From positions 2,008,501 to 2,072,500 of the forward strand of contig NZ_CP023548.1 in assembly GCF_002407205.1 (NCBI RefSeq): a stretch of 64,000 nt of DNA. The letters run 5' to 3'. The position numbers and the translations under genes were made by a program. The notes under the pieces are model-generated. The model was not told the DNA's origin, ran no database searches, and was given only the letters and a program-made list of their open reading frames with translations. Origin of the DNA: Rhodobacter sp. CZR27. GTDB lineage: Bacteria > Pseudomonadota > Alphaproteobacteria > Rhodobacterales > Rhodobacteraceae. Below, piece after piece: positions 30,107 to 44,873 of the stretch; within the stretch, counting starts at the first letter, position 1, and each line of letters opens with the position of its first letter.

Positions 30107-31191
30107 CGCTGGAACTCAAGGGGGTCTCGCGCTCGGTCGCGGGGCGGGTGCATCTTCACCCGACCGATCTGGTGCTGGAGGGCGGCACGATGAACGTGCT
30201 GCTCGGCCCCACGCTGGCCGGCAAGACCAGCCTGATGCGGGTGATGGCGGGGCTCGATGCGCCCTCCGCCGGCCGGATCTTCTGGAACGGCGCGGACGTC
30301 ACCGGCCAGCGGGTGCAGGACCGCAAGGTGGCCATGGTCTACCAGCAGTTCATCAACTACCCGTCGATGAGCGTCTACGACAACATCGCCTCGCCGCTGC
30401 GGCTTCAGGGACGGTCGAGGGCCGAGGTCGACCGCGAGGTCAAGGCCGTGGCCGAGATGCTGAAGCTGACGCCGATGCTCGGGCGGAAACCGCTGGAGCT
30501 GTCGGGCGGCCAGCAGCAGCGCTGCGCGCTCGCCCGCGCGCTGGTCAAGGGCGCGGGCCTCGTGCTGCTCGACGAGCCGCTGGCCAACCTCGACTACAAG
30601 CTGCGAGAGGAACTCAGGCTGGAGATCCCCCGGATCTTCGAAGCTTCCGGCGCGATCTTCGTCTATGCCACCACCGAGCCCGAGGAGGCGCTGCTGCTGG
30701 GTGGCAACACGGCTACCCTCTGGGAAGGACGGATCACCCAGTTCGGCCCGACGCCGCAGGTCTATCGCCAGCCGGTGGATGCGACCACGGCACGGGTGTT
30801 CTCGGACCCGCCGATGAACTTCGTGCCGGTAACGAAGGTCGGCCGCCGCCTGACCTTCGGGCGTCTCGCGGCTGCGCCGGCCGAGGGGCGGCTGGCCGCT
30901 CTGGCCGACGGGCACTACCTTGCCGGCTTTCGGGCCAACCACCTGGCGCTGCACCGCCATTCGGGTCAGGCGGTCGAGTTCGCCTGTCGCCTGACGGCCA
31001 CCGAGATCACCGGCTCCGAGACCTTCCTGCACCTTGCGCACGGCGGCGACGCCTGGGTCGGCCTTGTCTCGGGCGTGCACGACATCGCGCCGGGGTCCGA
31101 GGTCTCGGTCTGGCTCGATCCGGCGCATGTCTACCTGTTCGACGAGGCGGGGGCGCTGGTGGCGCCGGCCGCCTATGCACTCGCCGCCTGA
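30103..31191 (+). CDS. glpS: Glycerol ABC transporter ATPase 1 (GlpS)
   Basis: One of two ATPases of the glycerol importer described in Rhizobium as GlpSTPQUV. The 362-aa product has Walker A GPTLAGKTS, Q-loop VYQQF, an intact signature LSGGQQQR, Walker B VLLDEP and D-loop ANLD, plus a C-terminal regulatory (TOBE-type) domain from about residue 235. The switch region reads VYATTEPEEA: the usual His is a Thr near residue 191. Combined with the degenerate signature in the partner GlpT, this predicts one proper and one crippled ATP site. The ATG overlaps the glpD stop. Confidence 0.9.
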   Translation: MTLELKGVSRSVAGRVHLHPTDLVLEGGTMNVLLGPTLAGKTSLMRVMAGLDAPSAGRIFWNGADVTGQRVQDRKVAMVYQQFINYPSMSVYDNIASPLRLQGRSRAEVDREVKAVAEMLKLTPMLGRKPLELSGGQQQRCALARALVKGAGLVLLDEPLANLDYKLREELRLEIPRIFEASGAIFVYATTEPEEALLLGGNTATLWEGRITQFGPTPQVYRQPVDATTARVFSDPPMNFVPVTKVGRRLTFGRLAAAPAEGRLAALADGHYLAGFRANHLALHRHSGQAVEFACRLTATEITGSETFLHLAHGGDAWVGLVSGVHDIAPGSEVSVWLDPAHVYLFDEAGALVAPAAYALAA

Positions 31192-31200
31192 GGAGGGGAC

Positions 31201-33155
<1,955 letters not shown>

Positions 33156-33180
33156 TGGGCAACCCGTGGGAGACCCCGAC

Positions 33181-33984
<804 letters not shown>

Positions 33985-33985
33985 C

Positions 33986-34258
33986 ATGGCCTGGATGGCA
34001 TGGACCTGGCCCACCGCCGCCTTCTTCGGCACCATCGCCGCGCTTCTGCTGCTGATGACGCTGCTCGCCGTCCTGCGCCCCGAGACGCCCCGGCGCGGCA
34101 TTCTCACCATCGAGACGACGCGCGGCGACCGGCTTTTCATCTCGCTTCTGGGTTCGGCCTTCATCTGCCTTGGCTGGCTCTTCTTCTTCGGCGCGCCCCT
34201 TTGGGGGGCGCTGGTCGCAAGCCTGATCTATGCCGCGGCGGTGTTCCGCTGGGTCTAG
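33986..34258 (+). CDS. glpU: DUF2160 small membrane subunit (GlpU)
   Basis: A 90-aa protein with three hydrophobic segments (about residues 10-28, 50-68 and 70-88) and the block LTIETTRGDRLFISLLGSAF. It matches the DUF2160 family, which sits at this position in glycerol ABC operons. It is presumably an accessory membrane subunit of the transporter. The start is one base after the glpQ stop. Confidence 0.85.
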   Translation: MAWMAWTWPTAAFFGTIAALLLLMTLLAVLRPETPRRGILTIETTRGDRLFISLLGSAFICLGWLFFFGAPLWGALVASLIYAAAVFRWV

Positions 34259-34303
34259 ATCGGGACAATCACACGGTCCAACAGTCTTTGGGAGGAGACG
34301 ACA

Positions 34304-36028
<1,725 letters not shown>

Positions 36029-36035
36029 TCCAAGG

Positions 36036-36057
36036 GGGCGGGCCTCCGGGCCCGCCC
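36036..36057 (+). terminator. Hairpin between glpV and glpK
   Basis: A 9-bp perfect stem GGGCGGGCC/GGCCCGCCC with a TCCG loop lies 8 bp after the glpV stop and lacks a T tract. It more likely stabilises the upstream mRNA or partly terminates than fully stops transcription, since glpK follows on the same strand. Confidence 0.5.
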
Positions 36058-36168
36058 TGCCTTCGGGATGCCGGCGCCCGCAGGGCAAGCGCGGGAACAA
36101 GCCTTCCTCTTTGTCGAGCTGCCCCGGTCGGGTATCTCGACCAAGGTGAAGCATCCGCACGGTGATCC

Positions 36169-37649
<1,481 letters not shown>

Positions 37650-37653
<4 letters not shown>

Positions 37654-38792
37654 CGCCGTTCGGCATCACCGCCCCGGGCCGCATCCTGTTCGGACGGGGC
37701 GAGGCCGCCCGCGCGGCGGGCCTGATCGCCGCACTGGACGACCGGGTGCTTCTGGTCCACGGCGCGACCTCGGCGCGCGCGGCCTGGCTGGTCGAGGCGC
37801 TGACCGAGGCCGGGGCCGAGGTGCTGTCGCTCGGCTGTGCGGGCGAGCCCGACCTTGCGACGCTCGAGGATGCCCTGGCCGAGGCCCGGCCCTTCCGGCC
37901 CGGCGTCGTGGCGGGGATCGGCGGCGGCGCAGCGCTCGATCTCGCCAAGGCCCTCGCGGCGCTGGTGCCGGCGCCCGACGGGCCGATGGAGCATCTCGAG
38001 GTCGTTGGCCGGGGTCGGCCGCTGGTTGCGGCGCCCCTGCCCTTCGTGGCGCTGCCGACCACTGCCGGCACCGGCACGGAAGCCACGCGCAACGCGGTGA
38101 TCGGCGTGCCGGAACACCGGCGAAAGGTCAGCCTGCGTGACGAGCGCATGCTTGCCCGCGTGGCGATCGTCGATCCCGCGCTGACGGACGGCTGCCCGCG
38201 CGGAGTCACGCTCGCCTCGGGTCTGGATGCCGTCACGCAGGTGATCGAGCCGTTCGTCTCGTCCCGCGCGACGCCCTTCACGGATGCCCTGACCCGGCCC
38301 GCGATCGGCAGCGGCCTTGCCGCCCTGATCCGGCTTATGCGGGCCGAGGATGCCGCGGCCCGGGACGAGATCGCCTGGGTCAGTCTGTGCGGCGGGCTTG
38401 CGCTGGCCAATGGCGGGCTCGGCGCGGTGCACGACCTTGCCGGGGTGATCGGCGGGGTGACGGGCGGGGCGCATGGTGCGATCTGCGGCACCCTGCTCGG
38501 CCCGGTCCTGCGCGCGAACCTTCAGGCCGCCGCACCCGGAAGCGCCGCCCGCGCGCGGCTGACCGAGGTCTGCGCGATCTTGGCCGGCGCGCTGGCCGTC
38601 CCCGCCGCCGAAGCGCCAGAGGCGCTTTCCGACTGGGCCGGCCGGATGGGCCTGCCGCGGCTCGCGGACATGGGCCTCGGGCCCGGCGATCATCTGCCGG
38701 TGGCAGAGGCCTCGCTCGCCTCGTCGTCGATGAAGGGCAACCCGGTCGGCCTGTCCGTCTCGGCTTTGGTCGAGGCGATGCGGCAGGCCTGA
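37650..38792 (+). CDS. Iron-type (group III) alcohol dehydrogenase family protein
   Basis: A 380-aa NAD(P)-dependent oxidoreductase of the Fe-ADH family. [14 protein letters not shown] binds nucleotide and [16 protein letters not shown] is the family mark. Of the usual metal ligands, the Asp in [10 protein letters not shown] and the His residues in VHDLAG and GAHGA are present, but the first ligand His is Gln (T-Q-V-I-E). The enzyme may therefore bind a different metal or act like a subfamily with that substitution. Coupling to glpK suggests a substrate such as glycerol, dihydroxyacetone or an aldehyde derived from them; this is inference. Confidence 0.82.
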
Positions 38793-38846
38793 CCCGTCGC
38801 GCAGCCGGCGTGGCGCGCGGGTTCATCCCGGTGGCGCGGCGTCGGC

Positions 38847-39815
38847 TCAGTCCGCACGGCGGCCGAGAGTGTCGGCCATCACCGCACCGCGGCTGCCCAT
38901 CGGCAGCTCGGCCCCCGTCGTGGTGTCGCGCGCGGTCTGGTGTTCCATCTCGGAATTGATCTCGGCCCCGACGATCAGGATCATCACCGCGATCCAGATC
39001 CAGAGCAGCAGGCCCACCAGCGCGCCCAGCGATCCGTAGGTCGCCGAATAGTTCGCGAAATTCTCCAGATAGATCGTGAAGGCGATCGAGGCTATCAGCC
39101 AGACCACCGTCGCGATGGCACTTCCCCAGGTGACCCAGCGCCATTCCGGCGCCTCGCGCGAGGGTGCCCAGCGGTAAAGCCCGGCCAGCGCCAGCGCCAC
39201 GGCAAGCAGCAGCAACGGCCAGCGCACCAGCCAGATCGCCACGGTCGCAGCCGAGCCGAGGTCGAACACCGCAAGGATCGCGGGAACGATGGCGACGGCG
39301 GCGAACATGGCCACTGCCAGCGCCATGGCGCCCAGCGTCAGGGCGAAGGACAACAGCGTCAGCTTCAGGAACGAGCGCTTCTCGCGCTCCTGATGGGCAA
39401 TGTTCACCGCCTCGATCAGCGCCTTCATCCCCGAGTTCGCGCTCCAGAAGGCGATGAGGAACGAGACGACGAAACCCACCGTTAGCGAGGACTGCGCCCC
39501 GGCCGAAAGGGTGCGCAACTGGTCGGTGAGCATCGCGAGGCCCTCGGCCGGCAGGACCCCGCGCAGCGCCTCGGCCTGATCGATGACGGTGGCCGGATCG
39601 GCGACGAGGCCGTAGAGCGACACGAAGGCCGCCAGCGCCGGAAACAGCGCGAGCAGCAGGTAGAAGGTCACGCCCGCGGCGACCAGCATCACGCGATCCT
39701 CACCGATCGACTGCCAGACCCGCATGGCGATGTCTTTCCATCCCTTCCGGGGGATCTCGCGGGGAGAGCGGGCTTCGCGTCCGCGTCCGGCGTCCATGGG
39801 TGTGGCTTCAGGCAT
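38847..39815 (-). CDS. YihY/BrkB family integral membrane protein
   Basis: A 322-aa protein with six predicted helices and the family blocks MLVAAGVTFYLLLALFPALA near residue 45, FWSANSGMKALIEAVN, and NYSATYGSLGALVGLLLWIW near the end. The family was once misnamed ribonuclease BN; its function is unknown. The N-terminal 40 residues are basic and polar, and the C-terminus is a polar tail. A GGAAC-N16-GGTT sequence upstream (39860-39836) is one mismatch from an EcfG promoter, and YihY proteins often belong to stress regulons. It is convergent with the alcohol dehydrogenase gene. Confidence 0.88.
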   Translation of the reverse strand: MPEATPMDAGRGREARSPREIPRKGWKDIAMRVWQSIGEDRVMLVAAGVTFYLLLALFPALAAFVSLYGLVADPATVIDQAEALRGVLPAEGLAMLTDQLRTLSAGAQSSLTVGFVVSFLIAFWSANSGMKALIEAVNIAHQEREKRSFLKLTLLSFALTLGAMALAVAMFAAVAIVPAILAVFDLGSAATVAIWLVRWPLLLLAVALALAGLYRWAPSREAPEWRWVTWGSAIATVVWLIASIAFTIYLENFANYSATYGSLGALVGLLLWIWIAVMILIVGAEINSEMEHQTARDTTTGAELPMGSRGAVMADTLGRRAD

Positions 39816-39835
39816 GGCGGTCTCCTTTGGCGCTC

Positions 39836-39860
39836 AACCGGAGCAGGCGCCAAGGGTTCC
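39836..39860 (-). promoter_or_regulatory. Possible EcfG-like promoter of the YihY gene
   Basis: On the minus strand GGAAC (39860-39856), 16 bp, GGTT (39839-39836). One mismatch; about 21 bp before the ATG. Confidence 0.4.
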
Positions 39861-39922
39861 GGCGGAAGACGAAGACGGCGGCCGATGCTCCGGCAACACC
39901 GGGGGATGTCGCCGCGCGGCAG

Positions 39923-40084
39923 GGAGGCCCAAGGCCCCGCCCGCGCCCTCGTTTCAACCGTCCGTGCCGGAACGGCCGGCGGCCCCACACGCGCCTTCGC
40001 TGCAAGCCGTCCGCACGAAACGGCCGGCGGCCCGCACGCGCCCTCGGTGCAAACCCCGTTTGTCACGGGACGGCCGCAGGCGCA
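39923..40084. repeat. Degenerate tandem repeat of about 47 bp
   Basis: Two clear units begin GAACGGCCGGCGGCCC (39970) and GAAACGGCCGGCGGCCC (40017), each followed by CGCGCC and a TGCAA element. A weaker copy precedes them and a partial copy (from 40067) follows. The array fills the gap between the YihY gene and the 3' end of dgt. No gene is visible in it. Confidence 0.65.
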
Positions 40085-40090
40085 CTCAAG

Positions 40091-41227
40091 TCAGCCGCAG
40101 AGGCGGGCATGCTCCTGCAGGGCGAAGCGGTCCGTCATGCCGGCCACGTAATCCGCGACGAGCCGCGCCAGCGCCGTCTCGTCCTCGGCCGTCTCGACGT
40201 CGCGGCGCCATTCCTGCGGCAGAAGCTCGGGCCGCGCCATGAACAGCGGGAAGAGGTCGTTCACCACGGCTGTCACCTTGGCGCGCTCCCTCATCACCGA
40301 GGGGGCGCGATACATCCGGTGGAACAGGAAGCTGCGGATCACCTTCAGTTCCTGATAGAGCGGCTTCGAGAAGCGGATCACCGTGGCACCCATCTGGCGG
40401 ATCTCCTCGGCGGATCTCGGCTGCGCCGCCTCGAGCCGGCCCTGCGCCACGGCGATCACATCCTCGACCATGCGGCCGAAGACCCGGCGCAGCGCCTCGT
40501 GCCGCCGCCGCATCGGCTCGAGCCCCGGATAGAGCCGGTCCACCTCCTCGAAGGCGGGGGCAGTGACGGGCAGCGCCATCAGGTCCTCCTCGGTGAACAG
40601 GCCCGATCGCAGCCCGTCGTGCAGGTCATGGTGCGAATAGGCGACGTCGTCGGCAATCGCTGCGACCTGCGCCTCGGCCGAGGCATAGGTGTGAAGTTCC
40701 AGATCCCACTGGGCGTTCGCCTCGGCCAGGGCATAGGGCAGCGGCCCCTCGACCGGGCCGTTGTGCTTGGCGATGCCTTCGAGCGACTCCCACGTCAGGT
40801 TCAGCCCGTCGAATTCGGCATAGTGACGCTCGAGCCGCGTCACGATCCGCATGGCCTGCGCGTTGTGATCGAACCCGCCATGCGGCTCCATCAGTTTCGC
40901 CAGGGCATCCTCGCCGGTATGGCCGAAGGGCGTGTGGCCAAGGTCATGGGCCAGCGCGATGCATTCGGCGAGATCGGTGTTCAGACCCAGCACGCCCGAG
41001 ATCGTGCGCGCGACCTGCGCCACCTCGATGGAATGGGTCAGACGGGTGCGGTAATAGTCGCCCTCGTGTTCCACGAAGACCTGCGTCTTGTGCTTCAGCC
41101 TGCGGAAGGCCGAGGAGTGGATGATCCGGTCCCGGTCGCGCTGGAACGGCGAGCGGAAGGTGGACATGCTCTCGGGCTTGAGCCGGCCGCGGCTCTCGCC
41201 GGGCTGGCAGGCATAGGGGGCCAGCAT
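40091..41227 (-). CDS. dgt: dGTPase-like HD-domain triphosphohydrolase
   Basis: Hydrolyses dGTP (or other dNTPs) to deoxynucleoside and triphosphate. The 378-aa product has the HD metal ligands in RTRLTHSIEVAQVARTI and ALAHDLGHTPFGHTGE, a later Asp in IADDVAYSHHD, and the FRRLKHKTQVF block. The length matches the shorter bacterial type 2 dGTPase-like proteins. It is divergent from erpA with a 75-bp gap. A later in-frame ATG (20 codons in) is possible but would remove RPAx-like residues common at this end. Confidence 0.92.
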   Translation of the reverse strand: MLAPYACQPGESRGRLKPESMSTFRSPFQRDRDRIIHSSAFRRLKHKTQVFVEHEGDYYRTRLTHSIEVAQVARTISGVLGLNTDLAECIALAHDLGHTPFGHTGEDALAKLMEPHGGFDHNAQAMRIVTRLERHYAEFDGLNLTWESLEGIAKHNGPVEGPLPYALAEANAQWDLELHTYASAEAQVAAIADDVAYSHHDLHDGLRSGLFTEEDLMALPVTAPAFEEVDRLYPGLEPMRRRHEALRRVFGRMVEDVIAVAQGRLEAAQPRSAEEIRQMGATVIRFSKPLYQELKVIRSFLFHRMYRAPSVMRERAKVTAVVNDLFPLFMARPELLPQEWRRDVETAEDETALARLVADYVAGMTDRFALQEHARLCG

Positions 41228-41302
41228 GAATCTGCCTGTTCTTGTGGGCGCTTTTCCGCCATCCTATATGTGGGAACGACTGGTTTGACACGGGGTTTTC
41301 GC

Positions 41303-41629
41303 ATGAACCTTCCGCCGCGGGTGACTGACAGGGCCTTTGCCCGGCTTGCCGAAATCGCCGAAGCCTCGGGTGAGACGCGCGCGCTGCGCGTGGCCGTCGA
41401 GGGCGGCGGCTGCTCGGGCTTCCAGTACGAGATCAAGCTGGACGATCCGGGGGCGGACGATCTGGTGATCGAGAAGGACGGCCAGCGGGTGCTGGTCGAT
41501 CAGGTTTCGCTGCCCTTCCTGCAGAACGCCGAGATCGACTATGCCGAAGAACTGATCGGCTCGCGCTTCGTGATCAACAATCCGAACGCGACCAGTTCCT
41601 GCGGCTGCGGCACCTCGTTCTCGATCTGA
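41303..41629 (+). CDS. erpA: Iron-sulfur cluster insertion protein, A-type (ErpA/IscA)
   Basis: A 108-aa A-type carrier that delivers Fe-S clusters to apoproteins. The three conserved cysteines are present in GGGCSGFQY and SSCGCGTSF near the C-terminus, and the acidic segment ELIGSRFVINNPNA is typical. The length and C-terminal motif fit ErpA best. The start ATG has a TTTTCGC context with a weak ribosome site. Confidence 0.92.
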   Translation: MNLPPRVTDRAFARLAEIAEASGETRALRVAVEGGGCSGFQYEIKLDDPGADDLVIEKDGQRVLVDQVSLPFLQNAEIDYAEELIGSRFVINNPNATSSCGCGTSFSI

Positions 41630-41686
41630 CCTTCGCCGAATGACACGGGCCGCGCGCCCTCTCACGCCGCCGGGAGGGGCGCGCCC

Positions 41687-42466
41687 ATGAAGATCGCCAC
41701 CTACAACATCAACGGCATCAAGGCGCGGATCGAGGCGCTGACCGCCTGGCTCGAGGCGGCGAAGCCGGACGTGGTGCTGCTGCAGGAGATCAAGTCGGTC
41801 GACGAGGGCTTTCCGCGCAGCCTGTTCGAGGATGCGGGCTGGCGGGTCGAGACCCATGGCCAGAAGGGCTTCAACGGCGTGGCGATCCTGTCGCGCCTGC
41901 CGCTCGACGATGTGACGCGCGGGCTGCCCGGCGACGAGGAGGACGCGCAGGCGCGCTGGATCGAGGCGACCGTGATGGGGCAGCGCGCGGTGCGGGTCTG
42001 CGGGCTCTACCTGCCGAACGGCAACCCGGCGCCGGGGCCGAAATATGACTACAAGCTGGGCTGGATGGCGCGGATGAAGACGCGCGCGGCCGAGCTTCTG
42101 GCCACCGAGGAGCCGGTCGTGCTGGCGGGAGACTACAACGTGATCCCGCAGCCCGAGGATGCGGCACGACCCGAAGCCTGGGTTACCGACGCGCTGTTCC
42201 TGCCCGAAAGCCGGGCCGCCTTCCGGCGCATCCTGCACCTGGGCTATACCGAGGCCTTCCGTGCCCGGACCTTCGGGCCGGGGCATTACTCGTTCTGGGA
42301 CTACCAGGCCGCCGCCTGGGAGAAGAACAACGGCATCCGCATCGACCACCTGCTGCTGTCGCCGCAGGCGGCGGACCTGATGACCGATGTCCGCATCGAC
42401 CGCGAGACGCGCGCCGGCGACAAGCCGTCGGATCACGTGCCGGTCTGGGTGGACCTCGCCGCCTGA
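41687..42466 (+). CDS. xthA: Exodeoxyribonuclease III
   Basis: AP endonuclease and 3'-5' exonuclease of base excision repair, 259 aa. Catalytic marks: YNINGIKAR, LLQEIKS (metal Glu), GDYNVIPQPED and the terminal Asp-His in SDHVPVWVDL. GGGAGGGG lies before the ATG. It lies 57 bp after erpA in the same direction, possibly cotranscribed. Confidence 0.95.
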   Translation: MKIATYNINGIKARIEALTAWLEAAKPDVVLLQEIKSVDEGFPRSLFEDAGWRVETHGQKGFNGVAILSRLPLDDVTRGLPGDEEDAQARWIEATVMGQRAVRVCGLYLPNGNPAPGPKYDYKLGWMARMKTRAAELLATEEPVVLAGDYNVIPQPEDAARPEAWVTDALFLPESRAAFRRILHLGYTEAFRARTFGPGHYSFWDYQAAAWEKNNGIRIDHLLLSPQAADLMTDVRIDRETRAGDKPSDHVPVWVDLAA

Positions 42467-42522
42467 GCCCGACGCAACGTTTCCTTTGACCTTCCGGCCG
42501 CGGGCTTCGTAGCCTCATTGCC

Positions 42523-42993
42523 ATGAGCCGGCCCTGCGATCCCCTTGCCATCGACCGCGTGCGGGCGAGCTTCGCCCGCCAGCCCGCCATGGCGCTGATA
42601 CGTGCCAGCCTGCCGCTGGTCGAGCCGGGGCGGGCCGAGATCCACCTGCCGCACTGGCACGGGGTCGAGCAGCAGCACGGCTTCGTCCACGGTGGCGTGG
42701 TGGGCATGATCGCCGACTCGGCCGCCGGCTATGCCGCGATGACCGTGGTGCCGCCGGAGGCTTCCGTGCTGACGGTGGAATACAAGATGAACCTCGTCGC
42801 CCCGGCCGATGGCGAGATGATCGTGGCCCGCGGCCGCGTCGTGCGACCGGGCCGGACGCTGATCGTGACGCAGGCCGAGGTCTTCGCCCTGCGCGACGGG
42901 CGCGAGACACTCTGCGCGCTGATGCAGCAGACCATCATGGTGATGCCCGGCAAGGGCGAAAGGGACCGCCCTCAGGCCGTGGTCACGTCATAG
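42523..42993 (+). CDS. PaaI-type hotdog thioesterase
   Basis: A 156-aa hotdog-fold acyl-CoA thioesterase of the PaaI family. The active-site block QQHGFVHGGVVGMIADSAAG is followed by the beta-strand pattern TVEYKMNLVAPADGE. The substrate is unknown. Its 3' end overlaps the convergent monooxygenase gene by 22 bp. Confidence 0.88.
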   Translation: MSRPCDPLAIDRVRASFARQPAMALIRASLPLVEPGRAEIHLPHWHGVEQQHGFVHGGVVGMIADSAAGYAAMTVVPPEASVLTVEYKMNLVAPADGEMIVARGRVVRPGRTLIVTQAEVFALRDGRETLCALMQQTIMVMPGKGERDRPQAVVTS

Positions 42994-44144
42994 CCGTAAA
43001 GCCAGTCGAAGCGGCGCAGCGTGGGCCCGGGCAGCAGGCGCGAGCCGAGCTTCAGCCCCAGATGGGCGATCTCGCGCAAGGGGGTGCGCAGGTGATAGGC
43101 CCAGGCATTGTTGTTCGCGGCCTGCACCACGCGGCAGACGCGCGGCACCCGGCGGGCCTGATACTCGGCCAGGCCGCCCTTCATGTTCGAATGCCGGCTG
43201 AGGCATTCCGCGAGAACCCAAGAGTCCTCGAGCGCCATGTTCGCACCCTGCGCGAGGAAGGGCAGCGTGGGATGCGCGGCGTCGCCGAGGATGGCGACAT
43301 GGCCCCGATACCAGGTATGGGCGACCGGATGGCGGAACAGGCCCCAGAGCCAGACATCGGGCACCTGCTCCAGCCAGTGGCGCACCCGGCCGTTGAAACT
43401 GGCGAAGGCGAGGCGCAGGTCCACCGGATCGTCGCGCAGGTTCCAGCCCTCCTGCACCCAGCGCTTGCGTTCCTCGACCGCCACGATGTTGCGCTGCGTG
43501 CCGCCGCGCATCGGATAGCTGACCAGATGCCGGCCCTCGCCCATGTGGACCTCGGCCACCACCGGCTCGCCGGGCGTGGCCGGAATCACCGCGCGCCAGG
43601 CGACCTGGTTGGTGAAGAAGGGCTGCGCCGGACCGTTCAGCTCGGCCCGCACCAGCGAATGCAGCCCGTCGGCGCCGATCAGCAGGCTCGGCATGTATTC
43701 CGCGCCCTGCGCCGTGATCAGCCGCGGCCGCGGGCCGGCCAGATCGACCGACTCGATCTTCTGCAGCAGACGGATCTGCACGCCGGCATCGCGCGCCCCG
43801 GCGGCCAGCAGGTCGATCAGGTCCGCCCGGTGCATCAGGTGATAGCCCTGCCCCGGCCGGAGCCGCTCGAGATCCAGCCGCAGCACGAGATCCCCGCCCA
43901 CGCCGTTGCGCAGCTCGACCGCCCTGGCCCGCATCGAGGCGCCTTCCAGCGCGTCGCCCAGCCCGATCGCCCGCAGCACCGCCGCGCCGTTGGGCGAGAT
44001 CTGCAGGCCCGCGCCCACCTCGCGGATCGCCTCTGCCTGCTCCAGCACCGTCACCTGGGCCCCGCGGAGCGCGAGCGCCCGGGCCACCGCGAGGCCGGCC
44101 ACGCCGGCCCCCAGCACGGTGACCTCGGCATCCTTCAGGCTCAT
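42972..44144 (-). CDS. FAD-dependent aromatic-ring monooxygenase (salicylate hydroxylase-like)
   Basis: A 390-aa flavoprotein hydroxylase of the UbiH/salicylate hydroxylase group. VLGAGVAGLAVARALALRG binds FAD, GADGLHSLVR is the DG motif, and GDAAHPTLPFLAQGANMALED is the second FAD motif. The substrate cannot be told from sequence; 3-hydroxybenzoate, salicylate or a ubiquinone precursor are possible. ATG 44144 is chosen for its GGAGGAG site; a longer frame to 44183 has none. No ring-cleavage genes are adjacent. Confidence 0.87.
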   Translation of the reverse strand: MSLKDAEVTVLGAGVAGLAVARALALRGAQVTVLEQAEAIREVGAGLQISPNGAAVLRAIGLGDALEGASMRARAVELRNGVGGDLVLRLDLERLRPGQGYHLMHRADLIDLLAAGARDAGVQIRLLQKIESVDLAGPRPRLITAQGAEYMPSLLIGADGLHSLVRAELNGPAQPFFTNQVAWRAVIPATPGEPVVAEVHMGEGRHLVSYPMRGGTQRNIVAVEERKRWVQEGWNLRDDPVDLRLAFASFNGRVRHWLEQVPDVWLWGLFRHPVAHTWYRGHVAILGDAAHPTLPFLAQGANMALEDSWVLAECLSRHSNMKGGLAEYQARRVPRVCRVVQAANNNAWAYHLRTPLREIAHLGLKLGSRLLPGPTLRRFDWLYGYDVTTA

Positions 44145-44264
44145 CGCGGGCTCCTCCACATGCGAACGCCGGACCCAACACACGGTCCGGCGTCATTTTT
44201 TGCGCCCGACCGGCCGGAGGGCAAGCCGCGAGGCGCTGCTGCGCTTACTGGTCGCGGGACGGGC

Positions 44265-44741
44265 TCACTCGTCCCGGTGCACGCGTTCCCGACGCTCGTG
44301 GCGTTCCTGGGCTTCCAGCGTCATGGTCGCGATGGGCCGCGCGTCGAGCCGCTTGAGAGAGATCGGCTCGCCCGAGACCTCGCAGTAGCCGTATTCGCCG
44401 TTGTCGATCCGCCGCAGCGCGGCGTCGATCTTGGCGACCAGCTTGCGCTGCCGGTCACGGGTGCGAAGCTCCAGCGCGCGGTCGGTTTCCTCGCTGGCGC
44501 GGTCGGCGATGTCGGGGACGTTGCGGCCGGATTCCTGCAGGCCCTCGATGGTCTCTGCGCTCTGTTCCAGCAGTTCCTGTTTCCAGTTGAGAAGTTTGCG
44601 GCGGAAATACTCCAGTTGCCGCTCGTTCATGAAAGGTTCGTTCTCGGCGGGGCGATAATCGTCAGGCAGAAAGATCTCTGCTTTCATGGCTTCTGCTCTC
44701 TCTTGCAGGCCGGCAGGCTCCGAAATGTGGTTCACAGTCAT
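44265..44741 (-). CDS. dksA: RNA polymerase-binding transcription factor DksA
   Basis: Binds the secondary channel of RNA polymerase and works with ppGpp. The coiled coil carries the tip motif DIADRASEE with the essential Asp and Ala. The zinc finger is reduced: only C120 in GYGYCEVSGEP remains of the four cysteines. That matches the single-Cys DksA reported in Rhodobacter sphaeroides and implies no structural zinc. Start choice: ATG 44741 has GAAGGGAG upstream and gives 158 aa; ATG 44687 (140 aa, beginning MKAEIFLPDDY) gives the usual N-terminus but a weaker site. Confidence 0.93.
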   Translation of the reverse strand: MTVNHISEPAGLQERAEAMKAEIFLPDDYRPAENEPFMNERQLEYFRRKLLNWKQELLEQSAETIEGLQESGRNVPDIADRASEETDRALELRTRDRQRKLVAKIDAALRRIDNGEYGYCEVSGEPISLKRLDARPIATMTLEAQERHERRERVHRDE

Positions 44742-44873
44742 CCGGCGCTCCCTTCAATGCGGCTCATCTAGCGCATGGGCGGGTGATTGTCACTAGCCGC
44801 GTGGCCGCGCTTGCGGCGGATTCAACCTGTGCTATCCTGCCTCAGCAATTTCTCTCAAGGTGACGTAGCGTCG

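Noticed and set aside
39923..40084. Direct repeats considered as a CRISPR array
   Set aside because: The units are degenerate, contiguous without unique spacers of constant size, and no cas genes are near.
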